A stretch of DNA of 14,964 bases from an uncultured Clostridia bacterium (GTDB lineage: Bacteria > Bacillota > Clostridia > TANB77 > CAG-508): positions 1 through 14,964 of the forward strand of contig CALXRJ010000043.1 in assembly GCA_944390615.1 (NCBI GenBank), read 5' to 3'. The notes beneath the pieces were generated by a model that saw only the letters and a program-made list of their open reading frames with translations, was not told the origin of the DNA and ran no database searches. Positions 6,876 through 12,117 of this stretch are shown here, in pieces. Each line of letters starts with the position of its first letter. Position 1 is the first letter of the stretch. The translations under genes were made by a program, and so were the position numbers.

Positions 6876-8057
6876 ATGCAAAACAGTTTAGCAAATGTAG
6901 TAGCAAATGAAAACAATCCAAAATGGAAAAACATCATCCAAAGAACCGAACCAATGTATGCCAGAAACAACGACATCCGTTCCGAATTCGAAAGAGATTA
7001 CACAAGAATTATCCACAGTACAGCTTACAGAAGAATGAAACACAAAACCCAAGTATTTTATTCACCACGAAATGACCATATCTGTACCAGAATCGAGCAT
7101 GTCATGTATGTAGAATCCATCAGTTACACCATTGCAAAATACTTAGGACTTAATACCGAATTAACCAAAGCAATTGCAACAGCCCATGATATAGGACATA
7201 GCCCATTTGGGCATCGAGGAGAAAAGATTTTATCTGAAATTTCCAAAAGAGATATAGGCGAAAATTTCTGGCATGAAAAAAATGGACTAGATATGGTAGA
7301 AAAAATAGAATTACTGGAAGACCCAAATGGAAACAAACAAAACCTAAATTTAACCTATGGTGTAAGAGATGGCATCATTTCCCATTGTGGTGAAATTGAT
7401 GAAAACCGACTAAAACCAAGAGAAGAATTTATCGACTTAGCTAAATACCAAAATCCAAACCAATTTGCACCTTATACCTGGGAGGGGTGTGTAGTTAAGA
7501 TTGCTGATAAAATCTCTTATTTAGGTAGAGATATAGCAGATGCTATTACACTTGGAATTTTAGATAAAGATTTAACAGAATTATACCAAGTATTAAATTG
7601 CAATTCAGATGAAGTCATTAATAATACCAATATTATTAATGATTTAATCTATGACTTGTGCATGAATTCAAATTGTGAAGATGGTTTATGTTTTTCGAAT
7701 AAAATGTTTGAAATGCTTCATCAGCTTAAAAAATTCAATTATCAAAAAATCTATTTATCAAGTAAAGTGATGATGTCAGTTCCTTATTTTGAACTTATTA
7801 TAAATGCTATTTATGATTTACTAAAAGAAAGTTTTCACAATCCAGAAAAGGCAAAAAAAGTTTGCCCGGATTTGGTAAATGATTTTCAAGATTGGATGAC
7901 TAATTATTGGAATTTAGAAAGAAATGAAGTAAATAAAAATGATGTAATATTTGATGTTAGATGCGAAAAAGATTATTACAAAGCAATTATTTATTATATA
8001 TCAGGGATGACAGATAATTATGCGATTGAAATGTATCAAAAAATGATTCGATTTTAA
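6876..8057 (+). CDS. dgt: deoxyguanosinetriphosphate triphosphohydrolase-like HD protein
   Basis: A 393-residue protein of the Dgt/HD superfamily, which hydrolyses dNTPs to nucleosides and triphosphate and helps control dNTP pools. The N-terminal signature SEFERDYTRIIHSTAYRRMK precedes the HD core: H75 in RIEH, H104/D105 in ATAHDIGHSPFGHRGE, and a distal D in KIADKISYLGRDIADA. These supply the metal ligands, and all are present. The ATG at 6876 follows a near-perfect AAAGGAGG (6861-6868) by 7 bases. An upstream extension of the open frame to 6813 has no ribosome binding site and runs through the terminator, so it is not used. The nearest downstream terminator on this strand is at 8224-8261, but an independent promoter lies between. 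Substrate preference cannot be read from sequence; many clostridial members are annotated only as dGTPase-like. Confidence 0.9.
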   Translation: MQNSLANVVANENNPKWKNIIQRTEPMYARNNDIRSEFERDYTRIIHSTAYRRMKHKTQVFYSPRNDHICTRIEHVMYVESISYTIAKYLGLNTELTKAIATAHDIGHSPFGHRGEKILSEISKRDIGENFWHEKNGLDMVEKIELLEDPNGNKQNLNLTYGVRDGIISHCGEIDENRLKPREEFIDLAKYQNPNQFAPYTWEGCVVKIADKISYLGRDIADAITLGILDKDLTELYQVLNCNSDEVINNTNIINDLIYDLCMNSNCEDGLCFSNKMFEMLHQLKKFNYQKIYLSSKVMMSVPYFELIINAIYDLLKESFHNPEKAKKVCPDLVNDFQDWMTNYWNLERNEVNKNDVIFDVRCEKDYYKAIIYYISGMTDNYAIEMYQKMIRF

Positions 8058-8129
8058 CCTAAAATGCAAATAAGCTATATAATGTCGAAAAAAGTCGAAC
8101 GATTTTAAAAAAAAAAATTAAAAAGGGTA

Positions 8130-8157
8130 TTGCAAAAATAAAAAAATATAGTATAAT
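8130..8157 (+). promoter_or_regulatory. promoter of the antisense-type small RNA
   Basis: TTGCAA (8130-8135), a 16-base spacer and a perfect TATAAT (8152-8157). The predicted start is near 8163-8165, just before the segment that is complementary to the small gene at 8264-8398. Confidence 0.65.
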
Positions 8158-8162
8158 TAGTA

Positions 8163-8261
8163 TAAATGGAGAAGACAAAAATCATTTCTGGGAGAAATCC
8201 TATTTGGTAATAGAAATATTATCAAAAAATTAGGCATATTGTGAGTATGCCTAATTTTTTT
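8163..8261 (+). ncRNA. candidate antisense/antitoxin RNA, about 98 nt
   Basis: The unit is bounded by the promoter at 8130-8157 and a strong terminator at 8224-8261. Bases 8168-8184 (GGAGAAGACAAAAATCA) match 8388-8405 (GGAGAAGACATAAAATCA) with one extra base in the latter, and 8186-8193 (TTCTGGGA) match 8413-8420. Because the gene at 8264-8398 is on the other strand, this RNA would pair with that mRNA across its start codon and 5' leader. Internal hairpins are ATTTCT-GGG-AGAAAT (8184-8198) and CTATT-TGGT-AATAG (8200-8213). A 14-codon frame at 8166 has no ribosome binding site and is probably not used. No known RNA family was recognised. Confidence 0.6.
8224..8261 (+). terminator. strong bidirectional terminator shared by the small RNA and the 44-codon gene
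   Basis: AATTAGGCATA (8228-8238) pairs perfectly with TATGCCTAATT (8246-8256) around a 7-base loop, flanked by T's on the right and A's on the left. It therefore works on both strands: for the plus-strand RNA ending at about 8260 and for the minus-strand gene whose stop is at 8264. Confidence 0.85.
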
Positions 8262-8263
8262 GC

Positions 8264-8398
8264 CTATTGATGAAATACATCAATAATAGCCTTTAGTACT
8301 TTAGTAATTTCGTAAATTATTTTTACATTGTTTAAAACTTTATGTAAAAATTTAGAAATACTTTTTGTACTTTTTCTCATATGTTTGGGAGAAGACAT
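8264..8398 (-). CDS. 44-residue basic amphipathic peptide, candidate type I toxin
   Basis: The start MSSPKHMRKSTKSISKFLHK is followed by VLNNVKIIYEITKVLKAIID and VFHQ. The first 16 residues are strongly basic and polar. The rest is predicted amphipathic helix with L, V and I spaced at 3-4 residues and few charges. The ATG is preceded by a perfect AGGAGGTGA (8402-8410) six or so bases away, among the best ribosome binding sites in the window. An extended -10 promoter lies at 8435-8443, the predicted mRNA 5' end is itself a small hairpin (GGGA-TATT-TCCC), and a terminator follows directly, so the unit is complete. No known family was recognised. It lacks the clearly hydrophobic membrane segment of classical type I toxins, so membrane action is inference; an ordinary small regulatory protein is the alternative. 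Confidence 0.65.
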   Translation of the reverse strand: MSSPKHMRKSTKSISKFLHKVLNNVKIIYEITKVLKAIIDVFHQ

Positions 8399-8434
8399 AA
8401 AATCACCTCCTGTTCTGGGAAATATCCCAAAACG

Positions 8435-8443
8435 ATTATAGCA
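8435..8443 (-). promoter_or_regulatory. extended -10 promoter of the 44-codon gene
   Basis: The minus strand reads TGCTATAAT (TGn plus a perfect -10). No good -35 box lies at normal spacing, as is usual for extended -10 promoters. The predicted start at about 8428 gives a 30-nt leader that begins with GGGATATTTCCC. Confidence 0.6.
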
Positions 8444-8490
8444 GATAAAAAATGAAAAATTTGTCGAAAAGCCTGAATTATAAAAATAAT

Positions 8491-8516
8491 AAAAAAATTG
8501 TCCCCAAAAGGGGACA
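8491..8516 (-). terminator. terminator of asnS
   Basis: The minus strand has TGTCCCC-TTTT-GGGGACA followed by AATTTTTTT, 5 bases after the asnS stop. A textbook intrinsic terminator. Confidence 0.9.
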
Positions 8517-8521
8517 GAAAA

Positions 8522-9913
8522 CTAAAATTCACAATTTTTAGGAGTTCTAGGAAAAGGAATCACATCACGAATATTTTGCATACCAGTCAAATACATCATA
8601 GCTCTTTCAAAACCTAAACCAAAACCAGAATGTTCTACACTACCATATTTCCTTAAATCCAAATACCATACATATTCTTTTAAATCCATATTCAATTCTT
8701 TCATTCGATTCAACAATTTATCATAATCTTCTTCTCTTTGACTACCACCAATAATTTCCCCAATACCAGGAGCTAGTAAGTCAGCTGCTGCAACAGTTTT
8801 GCCATCTGGATTTTGTTTCATATAAAAAGCTTTAATATCTTTTGGATAATCTGTTACAAATACAGGTTTATGGAAGATATTTTCACATAAATATCTTTCA
8901 TGCTCTGTTTGCAAATCAATTCCCCAAGATACTTTAAATTCAAACTTATCATTATGTTTTTCAAGTTCTTTTACTGCATCTGTATAAGTAATTCTAGCAA
9001 AATCAGAAGAGATTACATGGTGTAACCTTTCTAACAAACCGGTATCGATAAATTGATTAAAAAATTGCATTTCTTCTGGGCAATGTTCTAGGACATAAGA
9101 AAAGATATATTTTATCATTTCTTCTGCTAAATCCATATCATCATTCAGATCGGCAAAAGAGATTTCTGGCTCAATCATCCAAAATTCAGCAGCATGTTTT
9201 ACGGTATTTGAGTTTTCTGCTCGAAAAGTTGGACCAAAGGTATACACATTTCGAAAAGCAGAGCTATATGTTTCTACATCTAATTGACCACTAACAGTAA
9301 GATGAGCAGGTTTGCCAAAAAAATCTTTTGAAAAATCAACTTGGTTCTGTGGGGTTTTTGGGACGTTTTCTAACTCAAAAGCATTAACGTTGAACATTTC
9401 ACCAGCTCCTTCTGCATCACTGGAAGTAATAATAGGTGTATGAACATAAACAAATCCTTTTTCTTGGAAGAATTTATGAATGGCATAAGATAAAACACTT
9501 CTAACACGAAATACAGCATAAAAAGTATTGGAACGAGGGCGTAGATGTGAAATGGTTCTTAAATATTCAAAAGTATGTCTCTTTTTTTGTAAAGGATAAT
9601 CATTCTCACAAACATTATAAACTTTAACATTAGTTGCTTGTATTTCAAAAGGTTGTTTAGAATTTTCGGTAAGTACAAAAGTTCCTGTAACTTGAATAGA
9701 AGAGCTGATGGTAAGTTTGGAAAGTTCTTTAAAATTAGGTAATTGTTCAGAAATTACAATTTGAACATTTTTAAAAAAAGAACCATCATTTAATTCGATA
9801 AAACCAAAATTTTTAGAGGCTCTCACTGTACGAACCCAACCTTCTAAGGTAATTTCTTTGTTTTCATATTCTTTCGTTTTTTTATATAAATCTCTTGCTA
9901 CTAGTTTTTCCAT
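8522..9913 (-). CDS. asnS: asparaginyl-tRNA synthetase, class II
   Basis: A 463-residue cytosolic enzyme that charges tRNA-Asn. The N-terminal OB-fold anticodon-binding domain (about residues 17-105) includes ITLEGWVRTVRASKNFGFIE. Next come the linker PLQKKRHTFEYLR and motif 1 near FFQEKGFVYVHTPIITSSDA, with EGAGEMF typical of AsnRS. Motif 2 is FRAENSNTVKHAAEFWMIEPE and motif 3 is GFGLGFERAMMYLTGMQNIR, followed by DVIPFPRTPKNCEF, which is the normal AsnRS C-terminus. The residues separate it from AspRS (no GAD insertion domain; length right for AsnRS). The ribosome binding site AAAGGAAA (9923-9930 on the complement) precedes the ATG. It is monocistronic, between the promoter at 9997-10025 and the terminator at 8491-8516. 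The leader of about 75 nt is too short for a T-box, and none is seen. Confidence 0.96.
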   Translation of the reverse strand: MEKLVARDLYKKTKEYENKEITLEGWVRTVRASKNFGFIELNDGSFFKNVQIVISEQLPNFKELSKLTISSSIQVTGTFVLTENSKQPFEIQATNVKVYNVCENDYPLQKKRHTFEYLRTISHLRPRSNTFYAVFRVRSVLSYAIHKFFQEKGFVYVHTPIITSSDAEGAGEMFNVNAFELENVPKTPQNQVDFSKDFFGKPAHLTVSGQLDVETYSSAFRNVYTFGPTFRAENSNTVKHAAEFWMIEPEISFADLNDDMDLAEEMIKYIFSYVLEHCPEEMQFFNQFIDTGLLERLHHVISSDFARITYTDAVKELEKHNDKFEFKVSWGIDLQTEHERYLCENIFHKPVFVTDYPKDIKAFYMKQNPDGKTVAAADLLAPGIGEIIGGSQREEDYDKLLNRMKELNMDLKEYVWYLDLRKYGSVEHSGFGLGFERAMMYLTGMQNIRDVIPFPRTPKNCEF

Positions 9914-9996
9914 AAAAAATCATTTCCTTTCTTGTTCTTGGTTTAGTGGTACGAAATATGATAAAATAGGATTTCTACCATAACTATTATGTGACT

Positions 9997-10025
9997 ATTA
10001 TACAAAATTATAAACAAAAAAGCAA
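9997..10025 (-). promoter_or_regulatory. promoter of asnS
   Basis: On the minus strand, TTGCTT (complement of 10020-10025), 17 bases, then a perfect TATAAT (complement of 9997-10002). It lies directly behind the terminator of the preceding minus-strand unit. Confidence 0.65.
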
Positions 10026-10034
10026 GAAAACAAA

Positions 10035-10081
10035 TAAAAAAGCACAAATAGTGCCTTCTCTTTTGGAAAAGGCACTATTTG
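10035..10081 (-). terminator. terminator of the GC-rich 60-codon unit
   Basis: CAAATAGTGCCTT (10045-10057) pairs perfectly over 13 bp with AAGGCACTATTTG (10069-10081) around an 11-base loop. On the minus strand it is followed by TGCTTTTTTATTTG. It starts 18 bases after the ORF stop. Confidence 0.85.
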
Positions 10082-10099
10082 TTTGGTAGATAACGACTC

Positions 10100-10282
10100 T
10101 TAATAGGTTGGAGAGCAGTTATCCAACGCTCTTTCGATGCGGGCTCTATACTCGTTGTAACGAGGCAGAGTGAATTTCCAGTATCCTAAAAGCGGATCCT
10201 GTGTTGCAAGGGTCAAAAAACGACCCTCCGCATCATAAATCCGAGCCGTTCCATCATGGAACGAATAGCGAATTACTCCCAT
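10100..10282 (-). CDS. 60-residue hypothetical protein in a GC-rich, hairpin-dense transcript
   Basis: The frame begins MGVIRYSFHDGTARIYDAEG and ends RIERALDNCSPTY, is rich in aromatic and charged residues, and matches no family I know. ATG 10282 has a perfect AAGGAGGTG 8 bases upstream; an upstream in-frame GTG at 10291 overlaps that site and is rejected. The unit has its own promoter (10370-10398) and terminator (10035-10081). The coding part is about 46% G+C (85 of 183 bases counted), well above its neighbours, and uses codons such as CGC, CGG and CCG that are rare here, so it may be foreign. Several perfect local hairpins lie inside the frame (10107-10127, 10151-10164, 10209-10227, 10247-10263). 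Alternatively the whole transcript may be a structured RNA and the frame incidental. Confidence in translation is moderate. Confidence 0.55.
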   Translation of the reverse strand: MGVIRYSFHDGTARIYDAEGRFLTLATQDPLLGYWKFTLPRYNEYRARIERALDNCSPTY

Positions 10283-10302
10283 AGGTAACACCTCCTTATG
10301 GG
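10278..10302 (-). promoter_or_regulatory. hairpin that sequesters the ribosome binding site and start codon of the 60-codon gene
   Basis: The minus strand reads CCCATAAGG, AGGTGTTA, CCTATGGG. CCCATA pairs with TATGGG and GG with CC around one bulged A. The start ATG is inside the 3' arm, and part of the AAGGAGG site is in the 5' arm and loop. Such a fold would hide the start and could act as a translational switch. Confidence 0.5.
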
Positions 10303-10304
10303 CT

Positions 10305-10346
10305 CTGCCTAAAAGGCAGGTAAAAGAACTGGAAGAAAACCAGCTC
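10305..10346 (-). promoter_or_regulatory. two leader hairpins upstream of the 60-codon gene
   Basis: Hairpin one pairs 10305-10310 with 10314-10319 (CTGCCT/AGGCAG, perfect 6 bp). Hairpin two is GAACTGG/CCAGCTC at 10326-10346 with one mismatch. AGGCAGAG inside the gene (10163-10170) can also pair perfectly with CTCTGCCT at 10303-10310, so an alternative long-range fold exists. Confidence 0.45.
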
Positions 10347-10369
10347 TAAAACTGTAAGTTACTATAAAA

Positions 10370-10398
10370 ATTATACTACAAATCGATAGAAAAGTCAA
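10370..10398 (-). promoter_or_regulatory. promoter of the 60-codon unit
   Basis: On the minus strand, TTGACT (complement of 10393-10398), 17 bases, then a perfect TATAAT (complement of 10370-10375). The expected start is near 10363, giving a leader of about 80 nt. It begins just 5 bases after the spoIVA stop with no terminator between, so spoIVA transcripts may also read into this unit. Confidence 0.75.
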
Positions 10399-10402
10399 AA
10401 AT

Positions 10403-11881
10403 TTAAAGGATAATGCAAATTAAGCCACCACTACCTTCATTTACAATTCTCTCCAAAGTTTCTTGTAGTTTCATTTGTGCTTCTTCTGGCATTTTAGCAA
10501 GCTTTGTCTGTAATCCTTCATTTACTAGTTCATGTAAACTCTTTCCAAAAATATTTGTCGTCCAAATTTTTTGAGGGTCATTTTCAAATCCAGAAAGCAA
10601 GTAATTAACAAGCTCTTCTGACTGTTTTTCAGAACCAACAATAGGAGAAACCTCAGTTTCGATATTAGCCTTAATAATATGAAGACTAGGAGCTGTAGCC
10701 TTTAACCTTACCCCAAAGCGAGAACCTTGTTTTACCATTTCAGGTTCATCTAAAATTAATTCATCCATGGAAGGTGTAACAATACCATAACCTTTGCGAT
10801 TTACATCATCTAGGGCATCTGCAATTTTATCATATTTCTTTTTGGTGGAAGACAAATCATTGATAATAGCAAACAAATCACCTTCATTAGAAATGGCAAC
10901 CCCAGTCATTTGTGTTAGCACTTGATAAAATAAATCTTCTTTTAAAGTAATAGAAACATTAATACGACCAGTTCCTAGCTCAATATTGTCTACTTGCGTT
11001 TTTGTTATCATATCCGTTTGTTTTATCATATTACTACATTTATTGGCTTCTTTTAATAAAGAAATATTTTGAAAAGCATTTTTTATCTGCTGAAACAATT
11101 CTTGTTTTACTGGATGGGAAAGTTCTAATCCATTTACCCATTTGGGAAAAGAAAAATTCACTTGGCTAACAGGAAACTCGTATAATATTTTAGAAAAAAT
11201 ATTTGTAATATCAGAAATAGCAAGTTCTGCACAATTAATTGGCATAACAGTAGCCTCATATTTTTCGCAAAGGGTTGCTGCTAAATGTTTGGTATCTGCA
11301 TTTTCTGGATGTTCTGAATTTAAAAGAATAATAAAAGGCTTATTCATTGCTTTTAATTCAGAAACCACACGTTCTTCTGCTTGCACATAATCTTCTCTTG
11401 GGATATCAGTAAAACTTCCATCTGTTGTAATTAAAATTCCAATGGTGGAATGTTCTTCAATTACTTTTTTGGTGCCAATTTCAGCCGCTTTTTCAAAAGG
11501 CATTTCTGTATCAGACCAAGGTGTTTTCACCATACGAGGTTTCTCATCTTCTAAATAACCGATACTATTAGGAACCAAATAGCCAACACAATCCACCAAA
11601 CGTGTTTTAAGCTTTAAATTGTTATCAATTGTAATCTCAATTGCCTCATTAGGAACAAACTTTGGCTCTGTTGTCATAATCGTTTTTCCACCAGCACTTT
11701 GAGGCAACTCATCTTTGGCACGTTCTTTTTTGTAATCATTATGAATGTTAGGAATAACAAGTAAGTCCATAAATTTTTTGATAAAAGTAGATTTCCCAGT
11801 TCTTACAGGACCTACAACTCCCACATATATATCACCGTCCGTTCTTTTGGCAATATCTTGGTATAATCCGAGATTTTCCAT
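10403..11881 (-). CDS. spoIVA: stage IV sporulation protein A, spore coat basement ATPase
   Basis: A 492-residue protein, the standard SpoIVA length. In sporulating Firmicutes it is made in the mother cell, hydrolyses ATP and polymerises on the forespore surface as the base layer of the coat. The N-terminus MENLGLYQDIAKRTDGDIYV is highly typical. Walker A is GPVRTGKS (24-31), followed by SAGGKTIMTTEPKFVPNEA, and the DCVGY motif at 97-101 provides the Walker B region. The C-terminus ends GGLICIIL, in keeping with the hydrophobic end that helps localise the protein. The ribosome binding site AGGAGGT (complement of about 11889-11895) precedes the ATG. A candidate sigma-E promoter lies 47-76 bases upstream. 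The gene indicates that the host forms spores. It is divergent from the nucleoside kinase gene. Confidence 0.97.
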   Translation of the reverse strand: MENLGLYQDIAKRTDGDIYVGVVGPVRTGKSTFIKKFMDLLVIPNIHNDYKKERAKDELPQSAGGKTIMTTEPKFVPNEAIEITIDNNLKLKTRLVDCVGYLVPNSIGYLEDEKPRMVKTPWSDTEMPFEKAAEIGTKKVIEEHSTIGILITTDGSFTDIPREDYVQAEERVVSELKAMNKPFIILLNSEHPENADTKHLAATLCEKYEATVMPINCAELAISDITNIFSKILYEFPVSQVNFSFPKWVNGLELSHPVKQELFQQIKNAFQNISLLKEANKCSNMIKQTDMITKTQVDNIELGTGRINVSITLKEDLFYQVLTQMTGVAISNEGDLFAIINDLSSTKKKYDKIADALDDVNRKGYGIVTPSMDELILDEPEMVKQGSRFGVRLKATAPSLHIIKANIETEVSPIVGSEKQSEELVNYLLSGFENDPQKIWTTNIFGKSLHELVNEGLQTKLAKMPEEAQMKLQETLERIVNEGSGGLICIIL

Positions 11882-11927
11882 TTTTTCTACCTCCTATGTA
11901 CAGCATGTTTATTACTTGCTTTTAGTA

Positions 11928-11957
11928 ATTTATATGAGAAAATTTAGTGTTTATGAC
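11928..11957 (-). promoter_or_regulatory. candidate sigma-E promoter of spoIVA
   Basis: The minus strand reads GTCATAAA (complement of 11950-11957), 13 bases, then CATATAAAT (complement of 11928-11936), similar to the ATA-type -35 and CATACAAT-type -10 of mother-cell sigma-E. No sigma-A promoter is evident here. The assignment rests on consensus similarity and on the known regulation of spoIVA. Confidence 0.45.
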
Positions 11958-11981
11958 AGAAGAACAAAAAATATTTTAAAA

Positions 11982-12011
11982 TTGACTTGTTTCCTAAAAA
12001 TATGTTATACT
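11982..12011 (+). promoter_or_regulatory. promoter of the nucleoside kinase gene
   Basis: TTGACT (11982-11987), 18 bases, then TATACT (12006-12011) with an extended TGT (12003-12005). Transcript start near 12018, leader about 100 nt. Confidence 0.65.
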
Positions 12012-12117
12012 AAATATGTTTCATTTTTCATAAGAGCTATTTTTTACAAAAAGATCGGTTCTAATGAAAAAATCCCAAGAAAAAAATCATCCCGAGGGGA
12101 AAAAGAAAGGAGAACAC

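Noticed and set aside
8166..8210. A 14-codon ORF (MEKTKIISGRNPIW) inside the small RNA
   Set aside because: It has no ribosome binding site and begins almost at the predicted transcript start; the antisense match explains the sequence better than a leader peptide does.
8140..8213. Minus-strand reading of 8213-8140 as a decayed second copy of the 44-codon gene
   Set aside because: Only the first few codons (SSP) and leader are similar; the ATG is TTG, the ribosome binding site is missing, and a promoter and terminator flank the plus strand. A relic origin of the RNA remains possible, but not an active gene.
9914..9996. T-box leader ahead of asnS
   Set aside because: The leader is only about 75 nt and lacks the T-box sequence and an antiterminator/terminator pair.
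10035..10398. tmRNA, RNase P RNA, SRP RNA or 6S RNA at the GC-rich unit
   Set aside because: None of the usual conserved elements (tRNA-like ends, GAGGAAAGTCC, SRP tetraloop region) could be found on either strand.
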